NCBI RefSeq assembly: GCF_030268965.1
Contig: NZ_BSSE01000011.1
Coordinates: forward strand, 124,001 to 188,000
Length of the DNA: 64,000 nucleotides
Reading direction: 5' to 3'
From: Microtetraspora sp. NBRC 16547
GTDB lineage: Bacteria; Actinomycetota; Actinomycetes; Streptosporangiales; Streptosporangiaceae
Shown: piece after piece, positions 25,563 through 34,605 of the stretch
How the letters are laid out: each line of letters opens with the position of its first letter
How positions within the stretch are numbered: position 1 is the first letter of the stretch
Made by a program: the position numbers and the translations under genes
The notes under the pieces: model-generated
What the model was told of the DNA's origin: nothing
What the model saw: the letters and a program-made list of their open reading frames with translations, nothing else
Databases searched by the model: none

Positions 25563-27469
25563 CTACTGAACCGCGTCTGTTGCCCACGGCCGGCGAAGTC
25601 CGCGCCCGTCTCGGGTCGGCGGAAACGCCTGCGCTGCTGATGCTCGTCGCGCACGTCACCGGCGACACGGAGGTCCTGCGGCCGGAGTGGCGCCCGCAGC
25701 CGGAGGCGCTCCCGCTGAGCGGGCTGGGCGAGACCCTCGACGCCGAGATCCGGGACTACTGCCTGTCCCGGCTTGAGTCCTACCTCGACTCCGGCGAGGC
25801 GTGGACGTCGCTGCCCCCTGCCGGTGTCCTCGAGAAGATCGGGAAGTGGAGTCTCGGCTCGGGGGTCGAGACCCCGGTCGCCCTGCTCGAGGCCGCCTTC
25901 GTCGCCGACGGGACCGACCCGCGCCGCCCCGACTGGTCCGTCGAGGAGCTGTCGCCGGGGCATCAGGTGCGCGCCGTCGTCGTCGGGGCCGGCATCTCCG
26001 GACTGCTGGTCGGGCTGCGGCTGAAGCAGGCTGGCGTTGACTTCACCATCGTGGAGAAGAGCGGCGAGGTAGGGGGCACGTGGTGGGAAAACACATACCC
26101 GGACTGCCGCACCGACGTGCACAGCCACATCTACACGTACTCCTTCTTCCCCGAGGACTGGCCGAGCTACTTTGGTCGCCAGCATGTCATTCACGGCTAC
26201 CTGCGCCGCTTCGCTGAGGAGAACGGCCTGCTCGAGCACATCGAGTTCGACACCGAGGTCACCGACATGACGTGGGACGAGGACCTCCAGGTGTGGCGCG
26301 TTTCGACGCGGCGGACCGGGGCGTCCGAGACCTCCGTCCGGGAGACGAACGTCGTCGTCAGCGCGGTGGGCCAGCTCAACCGGCCGATGGTGCCGGAGAT
26401 CGAGGGCATGTCCGGCTTCGACGGGCCGGTGTTCCACTCGGCGGAGTGGGACCACACGGTGGACTTCGCCGGCAAGCGGGTCGCCGTCATCGGAACCGGC
26501 GCCAGCGTGTTACAGATCGGTCCGGCCCTTGCGAAGACCGCGGAGCACGTCACGATTTTCCAGCGCAGCGCCCCATGGCTCATGCCGACCCCGGAGCTGC
26601 GCCAGGACATCGGTGAGGACGAGCGGTGGCTGCTGCGGTCGCTGCCGCTCTACCGCGCTTACTACCGCCTCTCCCTGTTCCTGCCCCGGGCTATCGGCCA
26701 ACTCGACGCCGCGACCGTCGACCCGGACTACCCGCCGACGGAGCACGCGGTGTCCGCCGCCAACGAGGCGCTGCGCGTGCAACTCACCGCGTACCTCACG
26801 GACCAGGCCGGTGGCGACGAGGAGTTGTTCGCCAAGATCCTGCCCGACTACCCACCCGGCGCCAAGCGCATCATCCGCGACGACGGGACGTGGGTCGCCA
26901 CCCTTAGGCGCGACAACGTCGACCTCATCACCGACCGGGTCGCGCGCTTCGACGCCAAGGGAGTCTGGACCGCGCCGGGAGACTACCACCCGGTCGACGC
27001 TGTCGTGTTCGGCACTGGCTTCAGGGCCTCCGACTTCCTGACCCCCATGACTGTGACAGGACGCGGAGGCAAGGACCTGCACACCGAGTGGGGTATCGAC
27101 GCCTGTGCCTACATGGGCCTGACGATCCCCGACTTCCCCAACTTGTTCTGCCTCTACGGCCCGAACACCAACCTCGTGCTCCACGGCAATCTCGTGTTCT
27201 TCCTCGAGTGCCAAGCCGCCTACGTGGCCGACTCGGTGCGGCTGCTGCTCGAGACGGGTAGGTCGGCGATGTCCCTGCGCCGTGACGTCTTCGACGACTA
27301 CTGCGCGGAGGTGACCAAGGCCAGTGCGCTGCGCGTCTGGGGCTGGTCCAAGACCCACAGCTGGTACCAGAACGCCGAGGGTCGGTCGACGATCATGTGG
27401 CCGCTGCCCGCTCAGCGGTATCTCGAGGGCACCGCGGCCGTGGACGCCGCTCACTACGAACTCACCTGA
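25559..27469 (+). CDS. Baeyer-Villiger monooxygenase, HAPMO-like (type I, FAD/NADPH)
   Basis: A 636-aa FAD monooxygenase that would insert oxygen beside a ketone to give an ester or lactone. A ~135-residue N-terminal extension precedes the FAD loop VVGAGISGLLVGLRL (GAGISG at 143-148) and the GGTWWENTYPDCRTD block. The BVMO fingerprint FxGxxxHxxxWD is perfect at residues 287-298 (FDGPVFHSAEWD). The NADP loop VAVIGTGASVLQ follows. The extension and total length match 4-hydroxyacetophenone monooxygenase rather than the shorter cyclohexanone enzymes, so aryl, linear or cyclic ketones are possible. Flanking hydrolases and an SDR complete a plausible pathway. Confidence 0.93.
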   Translation: MTTEPRLLPTAGEVRARLGSAETPALLMLVAHVTGDTEVLRPEWRPQPEALPLSGLGETLDAEIRDYCLSRLESYLDSGEAWTSLPPAGVLEKIGKWSLGSGVETPVALLEAAFVADGTDPRRPDWSVEELSPGHQVRAVVVGAGISGLLVGLRLKQAGVDFTIVEKSGEVGGTWWENTYPDCRTDVHSHIYTYSFFPEDWPSYFGRQHVIHGYLRRFAEENGLLEHIEFDTEVTDMTWDEDLQVWRVSTRRTGASETSVRETNVVVSAVGQLNRPMVPEIEGMSGFDGPVFHSAEWDHTVDFAGKRVAVIGTGASVLQIGPALAKTAEHVTIFQRSAPWLMPTPELRQDIGEDERWLLRSLPLYRAYYRLSLFLPRAIGQLDAATVDPDYPPTEHAVSAANEALRVQLTAYLTDQAGGDEELFAKILPDYPPGAKRIIRDDGTWVATLRRDNVDLITDRVARFDAKGVWTAPGDYHPVDAVVFGTGFRASDFLTPMTVTGRGGKDLHTEWGIDACAYMGLTIPDFPNLFCLYGPNTNLVLHGNLVFFLECQAAYVADSVRLLLETGRSAMSLRRDVFDDYCAEVTKASALRVWGWSKTHSWYQNAEGRSTIMWPLPAQRYLEGTAAVDAAHYELT

Positions 27470-27511
27470 GCGCACCCGCCCCCACCTGACCGGATCTGCA
27501 AGGAGAAATGC

Positions 27512-28342
27512 GTGATCGACGAGACCACTACCACCGTCAACGACTTGGAGACCCGTTACCTGAGCGGCGGGACAGGGCCGACGGTCGTCTTCCTCCATGA
27601 CGGCGCCTGGGGTGCCAGCGCAGACGTGACGTGGGGGGAGGTGGCGGCCCTCGCGGTGAGGAACTACTCTGTCGTGGCCCCCGACCTGCTCGGCTTCGGC
27701 GGCAGCGCGAAGTCGGTGCGCCTCGACCAAGCGCCGTTCGGCTTCCGCCTGCGTCATGTGTTCGCGCTTCTCGACCAGCTCGGGGTCACCGCGCCTGTCC
27801 ACCTCGTCGGGAACTCCTTCGGTGGTTCGCTTGCGCTGCGCGCGCTGACGGACCCGAGCGTGCGCCCGCGGATCGCCTCGGTCACGACGATCAGCGGGAC
27901 CGGTGGCCCGTGGCGTGCCGCGGCCAGCGCGCAGCTCGGCCCGTTCGACGGCACCGACGCCGACATGGCGCGCATCGTCCACCTTCTCTGTGGCGACTAC
28001 GACGGTGCCGAGGCCCAGGTGAGCGGACGGATGAAGTGGGCCCGTATGCCGGGTCACTACGCGGCTACGATGGCGATCCACCAAGCCGTGCCCGAGCCGC
28101 TCCGGCTCGCTCGGCCCGCCGACCCGTACCCCCAGTCGCTGACCGGTGCGACCACGCCGGTGCTGCTCTTCGAGTGCCTCGACGACGTCCTCGTCGAGGT
28201 GGGGTGGACCAAGCACGTCGTCGAGGTGCTGCCGCAGGCCAAGGTCGTCAAGGTGAACCGGCTTCACGCTCCCAACATCACGCACCCCGAGCAGACCTGG
28301 GCGCTGATCTCCGCGTTTCTCGAGGAGGTCGCGCGTGGCTGA
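27512..28342 (+). CDS. Alpha/beta hydrolase
   Basis: A 276-aa hydrolase. Oxyanion region FLHDGAWG, VVAPDLLGFGGS, nucleophile Ser102 in LVGNSFGGSLALR, and a late His in NRLHAPNITHPEQ. It resembles meta-cleavage-product (C-C bond) hydrolases and esterases. An AAGGAG box precedes the GTG. A second hydrolase in this operon suggests two hydrolytic steps, or one ester and one ring-opening step. Its end overlaps the SDR start by 8 bases. Confidence 0.88.
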   Translation: MIDETTTTVNDLETRYLSGGTGPTVVFLHDGAWGASADVTWGEVAALAVRNYSVVAPDLLGFGGSAKSVRLDQAPFGFRLRHVFALLDQLGVTAPVHLVGNSFGGSLALRALTDPSVRPRIASVTTISGTGGPWRAAASAQLGPFDGTDADMARIVHLLCGDYDGAEAQVSGRMKWARMPGHYAATMAIHQAVPEPLRLARPADPYPQSLTGATTPVLLFECLDDVLVEVGWTKHVVEVLPQAKVVKVNRLHAPNITHPEQTWALISAFLEEVARG

Positions 28343-29165
28343 GGTCAGCGCTGATACGAGGAGCCGCGAGGCCATCGCCGCCACGAAAGTGGACCATGGC
28401 GCCCTCTTCCGGCTCGACGGGCAAACCCATATCGTGCTCGGGTCCGCCGCCGGTATCGGTGAGCACGTGTGCCGCATCCTGCACGCCCTCGGGGCGAAGC
28501 TGCTTCTCGTCGACCTCGACGACGCCGTCGCGGCCCTCGCCTCCGAGCTCGGGTGCCCGCACGTCGTCGCCGACGTTACGACGGAGGCCGGGATGGTTGC
28601 GGTGGCCGACGCAGCCCGGTCGCTGGACCGCGTCGACGGCTACGTCGACGTCGTCGGGAAGATGACGCGCAAGCGCCTGCCCGACTTCAGTGCCTCCGAC
28701 TGGGAGGAGGACTTCCGGGTCAACCTGAGGCACGCGTTCCTCGCGGGCCAGGCCCTCGCGCCATTGGTCGCGGAGGGCGGATCGGGATCCATCGTCCACG
28801 TGTCCAGCGTGATGGGCTCCCGGTCTGGAAGCTCGTCGCCGGGCTACGGGCCGGCCAAGGCGGCGCTCGAGCTGTGGGTCAAACAGATGGCCGGCTTCTA
28901 CGGTCCCGCCGGGGTGCGCGTCAACGCCGTAGCGCCGGGCCTGTTCCTCTCACCGCGCTTCCTCGCAGACCCCGTCGGGGCCCAGGCCATGGACCACTTC
29001 GCCTCCAAGACGATGCTCGGGAGGCTCGGCCAACCCTTCGAGGTGGCGGCGGTCGTCGCCTTCCTCCTTTCGCCTGCCGCGGGTTACATCACCGGGACGA
29101 CGATCCACGTCGAGGGTGGCGCCCTGAGCGCGGACTCGACCGGGCTCGACGACGTCCCTGTCTGA
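28335..29165 (+). CDS. SDR-family oxidoreductase
   Basis: A 276-aa SDR with the loop VLGSAAGIGEHV, a shorter than usual inter-strand region, DVVGKM in the NNAG place, the catalytic Ser in HVSSVMGS, and YGPAK with Tyr and Lys. It ends TTIHVEGGALSADSTGLDD. It probably oxidises the alcohol released by the hydrolase, or forms the ketone substrate of the monooxygenase. The start is a GTG inside the hydrolase gene. Confidence 0.88.
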   Translation: MAEVSADTRSREAIAATKVDHGALFRLDGQTHIVLGSAAGIGEHVCRILHALGAKLLLVDLDDAVAALASELGCPHVVADVTTEAGMVAVADAARSLDRVDGYVDVVGKMTRKRLPDFSASDWEEDFRVNLRHAFLAGQALAPLVAEGGSGSIVHVSSVMGSRSGSSSPGYGPAKAALELWVKQMAGFYGPAGVRVNAVAPGLFLSPRFLADPVGAQAMDHFASKTMLGRLGQPFEVAAVVAFLLSPAAGYITGTTIHVEGGALSADSTGLDDVPV

Positions 29166-29301
29166 CCGGTGACGGCCGAGCCGCCAGGTGGGCGGCCCGG
29201 CCATTTGTCTCGGAAGCGCAGTCCCGCGAACGCGTCGACAAGCCCGAGATCGGACGAACTACGCTCTGGAGACAGGTCAGCATCTCGTCGAAGGGGTCAC
29301 A

Positions 29302-30192
29302 GTGCGGTTCGAACAGTTGTGGTACCTCGAGGCGGCGCTTCGGACCGGGTCGTTCCGCCAGGCGGCCAAGGCGCTGGGCGTCTCCCAGCCGACGATCACC
29401 AACCAGATCCAGAAGCTCGAGGAGGACCTCGGGGTCGTCCTCGTGCTGCGAGGCTCGAACGGCGTCCGCCCGACGTTCGCCGCCGAGCGGATCCTGCCGC
29501 ACGCCGTGGCGGCCATCCGTGCGGAGTACCTCCTGCGCCAGGAGGCCAGCGCCTTTGAGGGCCTCAAGATCGGTAGTGTGCGGCTCGCCACCGTGTCCAC
29601 GGGCAGCCTCATCGTGCTTCCCGACCTCGTCAAGCGCCTGCACAAGGAACACCCGAACATCCGCTTCGAGGTCACCGAGGGCGGTTCCGCCATGGTGCGC
29701 CGAGGAGTTGCCGCGGGCCACTTCGACATCGGGCTCGTGACGCGCCTGGGGTTGCCGGAGACCGAGCACGAGGCAGAGCATCTGCATCTCGTGGATCTTC
29801 GGTCGGGCCGGCTCGTGCTCTGCGTGCCCGAGAACCATCCCCTGGCCCAAGCGGAGGCGCTCGACAAGTCGGCCCTCAACGGTGAGCCCCTCATCATCTT
29901 CAAGGAGGGCAGCATCCTGCGCGCTGCCCTCGAGAAGCTCGTCGAGGGTGTCGAGGCTCGGGTCGTCTATAGCACGGACAGCGCGGAGACGGCCCAGCAG
30001 ATGGTCCGGGCCGGCGTCGGTATCGCGATCGGGAACACTTTGGCCCCGTCAACGGTGAGCGGGAACGGGGTGGCGCTGGTGCCCATCAACGATCCCTGGG
30101 CCTGCACGACGCTGTCCGCGATCGTTCGGCGCGACGAGCTGCGCGGGCCCGTGGTGCAGATGATGCTGCGGCTCATGAACAGTGACCAATGA
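29302..30192 (+). CDS. LysR-family transcriptional regulator
   Basis: A 296-aa LysR protein. HTH: FRQAAKALGVSQPTITNQIQ (about residues 19-38). The effector domain begins KIGSVRLATVSTGSL and includes RFEVTEGGSAMV. I chose the GTG at 29302, with AAGGGG 5 bases ahead, giving the standard start MRFEQLWYLEAALRTGSF; an earlier GTG frame adds unrelated residues. It closes the BVMO operon and is a close paralogue of the LysR at 30762. It likely controls the operon. Confidence 0.93.
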   Translation: MRFEQLWYLEAALRTGSFRQAAKALGVSQPTITNQIQKLEEDLGVVLVLRGSNGVRPTFAAERILPHAVAAIRAEYLLRQEASAFEGLKIGSVRLATVSTGSLIVLPDLVKRLHKEHPNIRFEVTEGGSAMVRRGVAAGHFDIGLVTRLGLPETEHEAEHLHLVDLRSGRLVLCVPENHPLAQAEALDKSALNGEPLIIFKEGSILRAALEKLVEGVEARVVYSTDSAETAQQMVRAGVGIAIGNTLAPSTVSGNGVALVPINDPWACTTLSAIVRRDELRGPVVQMMLRLMNSDQ

Positions 30193-30761
30193 GGATTCCT
30201 CATCAGTCGTGAATGCCGTGGGCTGAGGAGCCCATGGTGCCTGCGTGACTCCCCTGGTGCAGGTGGGGGCATGTGCTCCAGAGTCGGTCGCGTGTCGCGC
30301 TGGCTCCAAGCGCACCGCACGCGTGTCGATGTCCGGGCGTGGCAGCGGGCCGGGCGTGAGAACTCCCGTGATCTCGGACGGAAGGCCATCTCTCTATCAC
30401 AGGCTGAAGCCCGTCACAGTCCGTAGCTTTCACGAATTGGACATACGGGCTGATACACCCCAATCGGGCGACTATGAAATCGCCCTGGGGTGATATCTCC
30501 CACCGTTCGTAACGCTAAGTGACGCCCATTCGGTGGCCGGTGAATTCGCGAGGTTTGGGGCGTTGAAGAATTCGAGTAGCTGGCGATGGAGCTGCGTTGA
30601 GACAAATCTGCCGAAAGCGGCATAAATTCCCCTAGCTTGACGCAGTGGCCTGCTACGCTCATCGTCGGTCCGCACTGCAAAAGCGTCGCCGGTCGAACGT
30701 GTTCGAAAGTGACCCAACGGGCGTACGGTGACCGTGGATCGTGTGCGCGGGAAAGGTGGTC
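30193..30761. other. Intergenic region between the two LysR genes
   Basis: About 570 bases, less GC-rich than the genes around it. It holds the long inverted repeat at 30454-30494. No coding frame looks real. Confidence 0.5.
30454..30494. promoter_or_regulatory. Long imperfect inverted repeat, possible operator
   Basis: Arms: CACCCC (30456-30461) plus GGGCGA (30466-30471), and TCGCCC (30480-30485) plus GGGGTG (30487-30492), with an 8-base A/T-rich centre. The outer bases ATA and TAT extend the pairing. There is no T-run, so a terminator is unlikely. It lies 270 bases before the second LysR start and 262 after the first LysR stop. Confidence 0.5.
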
Positions 30762-31664
30762 ATGAGATTCGAACAGCTGCAATACCTGGAAGCGGCGCTA
30801 CGTACGGGATCGTTCCGCCAGGCTGCGAGAGAGCTCGGGGTTTCCCAGCCGACGATCACGAACCAGGTGCAGCGGCTCGAAGAGGACCTCGGGGTCGTGC
30901 TCGTTCTCAGAGGTGCGCACGGCGTGCGCCCGACCTACGCCGCAGAGCGGATCCTTCCGCACGCCATCGCCGCTATTCGCGCGGAACATCTGCTGCGCCA
31001 GGAGGCCAGCGCCATCGACGGCCTGAAAATCGGCAGTGTCCGGCTCGCTACCGTCTCGACGGGAAGCCTGACGCTTCTCCCCGACGTCGTGAAGCGACTG
31101 CATGACGAATATCCGAACATCCGGTTCGAGGTGACCGAGGGCGGCTCGGATATGGTGCGGCACGGGGTTGCTGCGGGGTATTTCGATGTCGGACTGTTGA
31201 CACGTCTAGGCCTCGACAAAGAGGACAAAGAGGACGATGAGGATCGACTGCATTACATCGATCTCATGACCGGTTGGTTGGTCCTTGCCGCGCCGGAGTC
31301 CCACCCCCTGGCGAGCAAGGAGTCCCTGCAAGTCTCCGACCTCGCTGGTGAGCCGCTGATTTTCTTCAAGAAGGGCAGCATCCTACGGCGTGCTTTTGAG
31401 AAGTTGGTCGAAGGCATCGAGGCGCGTGTCGTCTACAGCACCGACAGCGCCGAAACCGCCCAGCGGATGGTGCGTGCCGGGGTGGGCATCTCCATAGCAA
31501 ACACGCTGGCACCTTCGACGGTGAGCGGCAATGGGGTCGTCCTGTTGCCGCTGCAGGTCGAATGGGCCCAGACCAGGCTCGCGGCTGTCGTCAGGCAGGG
31601 GCAACTGCGCAGCCCCGTCGTCCAGACGTTCCTCAACCTGCTCAGAAAGGTGCCGACCAAGTAG
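30762..31664 (+). CDS. LysR-family transcriptional regulator (paralogue of 29302)
   Basis: A 300-aa LysR protein starting MRFEQLQYLEAALRTGSF. AGGTGG 3 bases ahead supports the ATG at 30762 over 30741. The HTH FRQAARELGVSQPTITNQVQ and the effector domain are very similar to the LysR at 29302, with an extra acidic stretch (KEDKEDDED) after GLLTRLGL. A duplication or lateral gain is likely. It is the regulator nearest the ADP-forming acyl-CoA synthetase operon at 32352, separated from it by an IS relic. Confidence 0.92.
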   Translation: MRFEQLQYLEAALRTGSFRQAARELGVSQPTITNQVQRLEEDLGVVLVLRGAHGVRPTYAAERILPHAIAAIRAEHLLRQEASAIDGLKIGSVRLATVSTGSLTLLPDVVKRLHDEYPNIRFEVTEGGSDMVRHGVAAGYFDVGLLTRLGLDKEDKEDDEDRLHYIDLMTGWLVLAAPESHPLASKESLQVSDLAGEPLIFFKKGSILRRAFEKLVEGIEARVVYSTDSAETAQRMVRAGVGISIANTLAPSTVSGNGVVLLPLQVEWAQTRLAAVVRQGQLRSPVVQTFLNLLRKVPTK

Positions 31665-31719
31665 CCGGCTGTTTCGCCCAAGGCGGGTGCACGGATAGGG
31701 TCGCCTCGTTGGCGGGACC

Positions 31720-32140
31720 CCGACCAAGTAGCGTGCCTGGTTGATGCGGTGCTGCACCGCGAGTGCCGGAACCTGTTCCCGGGCAAGATGTTCGCCGACC
31801 TGTTTGCCCAGGACGGCCGTAGGTCGGTGTTGCCGATGATCGTGGCCGTGGTGATGCTGCTACAACGGCTGGAGGGCTGGTCGGATCGGGAGCCGGTGGA
31901 TCGGTTCGCCTTCGGTGTGCGGTGGAAGTACGCCGCCGGCGGGCTGGACTTCGATCACCCGGACGCGTGCACACGGTGCTGGTGGACATGCGCGCGAGGC
32001 TGGCCGCCTCGGATCGTCCGGACCGGATCTTCGACCGGACGGTCCAGGTGGCCCGCCAGGCGGGAGCCAAGGACGGTCGCGCGGTTGCTCCTGCCCGGGA
32101 AAGCCCTACTGCCCGAATCGATCTTGTTGAGAAAACGTCA
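31720..32140 (+). pseudogene. IS1182-type transposase remnant, frameshifted
   Basis: One frame reads CLVDAVLHRECRNLFPGKMF and continues PMIVAVVMLLQRLEGWSDRE and GVRWKYAAGGLDFDHPD, the N-terminal part of an IS1182-type transposase. The frame shifts near 31975 to VHTVLVDMRARLAASDRPDR and then IFDRTVQVARQAG before homology ends near 32080-32140. The DDE catalytic region is absent. It lies between a LysR gene and the operon it may control. Confidence 0.75.
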
Positions 32141-32351
32141 TTGACCGACGTTGCACTTCCGCAACTCGCCGGAGACGGTTCCGCCCACTCTACAACAGAT
32201 CTCAAAGATGCTCTTTCCGATAGATCGCGGGTATCACCGTGTAACGACTATGCGCCTTCCCGGATCTTCAAGTACTGACCAGACTGAAGTTCAACCCCTC
32301 GCGCTGTCGGCATGACGGAACAGCTCGCAATCTTACGTAAGGGATCTTCAG

Positions 32352-34592
32352 TTGTCAGTCGAGTCAATACCTCGGCACGTGTCCGCGAATGTCCATAAGA
32401 CCCTTGATGAAGCACGTCGTGGTGAAAGAAGTGTCCTAGCTGAGGCTGGGGCCAAGGAGATTCTTCAGTCTTTCGGTATCGCGGTTCCGAGGGGCTGTGT
32501 CGTCACGGACATCGACTCCGTGCCCGCTGAACTCAGCGCACCCTTCGTACTCAAGGCCGTTTCAGCGACACTGATCCACAAATCCGACGCAGGCGGCGTC
32601 CGTGTCGGACTGCAGCGTGACGAGCTGCCTGGTGCCGCGACCAGCATGCGCGAAGGTCTCGCGCGTGCCGGACACGCACTCGACGGCTTCCTGGTCGAGG
32701 AGCTTGCTCCCGCAGGCGTCGAGGTTGTTGTGGGGGCGGTCCGAACAGCCGGTGTCGGGTGGGTCGTCATGGTCGGCCTGGGCGGTGTCTTCGTCGAGAT
32801 CCTCCAGGACGTGGCCTTCGGGGTCACTCCGCTGTCACCGGCCCAGATCCGGGATATGCTGGCGGAGCTCCGCGGACTGCCCGTGTTGCAGGGTGCCCGC
32901 GGGAAGGCGCCAGCCGATCTCGATGCCCTGGTCGGACTGATTGCGCGACTGACCGGTTCCGGGGGCGTTCTGGACGCGATGCCCGCGGACATCACCGAGA
33001 TCGACCTCAACCCGGTCATCGTATCCCCCTCGGGAGCGGTTGCCGTCGATGCCCGGTTCATAGTCCAGAAGGACAACGACGCTTCCGAACCCGTCCCGCA
33101 TGGTGATCCGGTGCCTGCCCGGGAGATGCCGTTCGAGCACCTGTTCAGCCCTCAGACCATCGCCGTGCTGGGGGCCAGCGGACAGGGCACCAACGGGGGC
33201 AACCTGTTCATCCGCAACCTGATCGACTACGGGTTCGCAGGCACCATCGTGCCGATCCACCCGAGCGCCGAGTCGATCGAGGGCATACCGGCCGTCGTAT
33301 CGCTGGGCGAGATCGACGGTGTGGTCGACTACGCCTATGTGGCGCTTCCGGCGGCCAAGGTCGCCACGGCTCTCGCGGCGGGTGCCGGGCGGGTCAGGTT
33401 CGCCCAGGTGGTGTCGAGTGGCTTTGCCGAAACCGCCGAAGGCGTGGATCTGCAGCGGGCGTTGGTCGACACGATGCGGTCGGTCGGCACCCGGATCATC
33501 GGTCCGAACTGTCTCGGCACCCACTCGTCGAGTGGGCGCCTCACCTTCGTTCCCGAGGCGCCCAGCGAGCAAGGGAGAGTCGCCGTCATCTCCCAGAGCG
33601 GCGGTCTGAGCGTCGACATCCTCCGGCTCGGGGAGTCGCGGGGGCTCGCCTTCCACAGTGTGACCAGCATCGGAAACGGCTCCGATGTCAAGGCTGTGGA
33701 GCTCCTGGAGTACCTGCTCGACACTCCGGAGACCACTGTGGTCGGCCTGTACCTGGAGTCGCTCGCGGCGGCCCGCGACGTGCTCGACCTGTTGGTCCAC
33801 CGCGAATGCTCCAAGCCCATCGTGCTACTGGCGGGAGGCCGCACAGCCGATGGTTCCCGAGCGGCCATGAGTCATACAGGTGCGCTGTCCGGCAACCACC
33901 GGCTGTGGCCAGCGCTGGCGCGCCAGGCCGGTGTGGAACTCGTCGACTCCCTGGATGAGTTCATCAACGTGCTGCTGGCCATGGACATTGCCGACAGGAG
34001 CATCGCGACCGAGAGCTTCGATGCCGTGCTGTTCGGGAATGGCGGTGGGGCAAGCGTGCTCGCCGCTGATGCGCTGGAGCGGAACGGGCTGAACACGCCA
34101 ACGCTGCCCGAGCCGGCCATCGAAAGACTCAACGGCCTCGGCCTTCCGCCTGGCAACGGGTTGCTCAACCCCATCGATGTGCCGGCCGGTTCCCTTGCGG
34201 TCAATCGCGGCGGCATCGCGGAGGACATCCTGCGTACCATCCTGGAGTTCAGCAGTCCCGCGATCGTGATCTCGCATTTCAACGTCGGCATCATCCAGAG
34301 GAATCTTGCCGAGACCCACGGTGACGTCACCGGCACGCTGATCGAGGCGATAGCGCGGGCACGCGACTCCGCCGCGCGGCCGTGCCACCACTTCCTCGTG
34401 CTCAAGACAGATGGCAAACCTGACACCGAGTCGCAGATCCGCGGATACGCCAAGCGGGCGTTGGCCCTACGCATGCCGGTCTTCCCTGAGCTTGAGGACG
34501 CCGCGACCGCTGCGCGCGCCCTCCTGAGACATCAGGCGAAGGTGGCCTCCCGGATGTCTAGGTCTCCCCAGCGATCCTTCGAACACGCTTGA
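32352..34592 (+). CDS. Acyl-CoA synthetase, NDP(ADP)-forming (fused beta-alpha subunits)
   Basis: A 746-aa synthetase that joins CoA to a carboxylic acid with ATP, releasing ADP and phosphate, or runs in reverse. An ATP-grasp domain leads (EILQSFGIAVPRG, HKSDAGGVRVGL, AVRTAGVGWVVMVGLGGVF). The CoA-binding Rossmann domain follows (TIAVLGASGQGTNGGNLF), then GPNCLGTHS and SHTGALSG, which aligns with the phospho-His loop of succinyl-CoA synthetase. The TTG start has AAGG 9 bases ahead. It is the first gene of an operon with a split biotin carboxylase. Confidence 0.9.
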   Translation: MSVESIPRHVSANVHKTLDEARRGERSVLAEAGAKEILQSFGIAVPRGCVVTDIDSVPAELSAPFVLKAVSATLIHKSDAGGVRVGLQRDELPGAATSMREGLARAGHALDGFLVEELAPAGVEVVVGAVRTAGVGWVVMVGLGGVFVEILQDVAFGVTPLSPAQIRDMLAELRGLPVLQGARGKAPADLDALVGLIARLTGSGGVLDAMPADITEIDLNPVIVSPSGAVAVDARFIVQKDNDASEPVPHGDPVPAREMPFEHLFSPQTIAVLGASGQGTNGGNLFIRNLIDYGFAGTIVPIHPSAESIEGIPAVVSLGEIDGVVDYAYVALPAAKVATALAAGAGRVRFAQVVSSGFAETAEGVDLQRALVDTMRSVGTRIIGPNCLGTHSSSGRLTFVPEAPSEQGRVAVISQSGGLSVDILRLGESRGLAFHSVTSIGNGSDVKAVELLEYLLDTPETTVVGLYLESLAAARDVLDLLVHRECSKPIVLLAGGRTADGSRAAMSHTGALSGNHRLWPALARQAGVELVDSLDEFINVLLAMDIADRSIATESFDAVLFGNGGGASVLAADALERNGLNTPTLPEPAIERLNGLGLPPGNGLLNPIDVPAGSLAVNRGGIAEDILRTILEFSSPAIVISHFNVGIIQRNLAETHGDVTGTLIEAIARARDSAARPCHHFLVLKTDGKPDTESQIRGYAKRALALRMPVFPELEDAATAARALLRHQAKVASRMSRSPQRSFEHA

Positions 34593-34605
34593 AAGGCGGA
34601 CGGCG

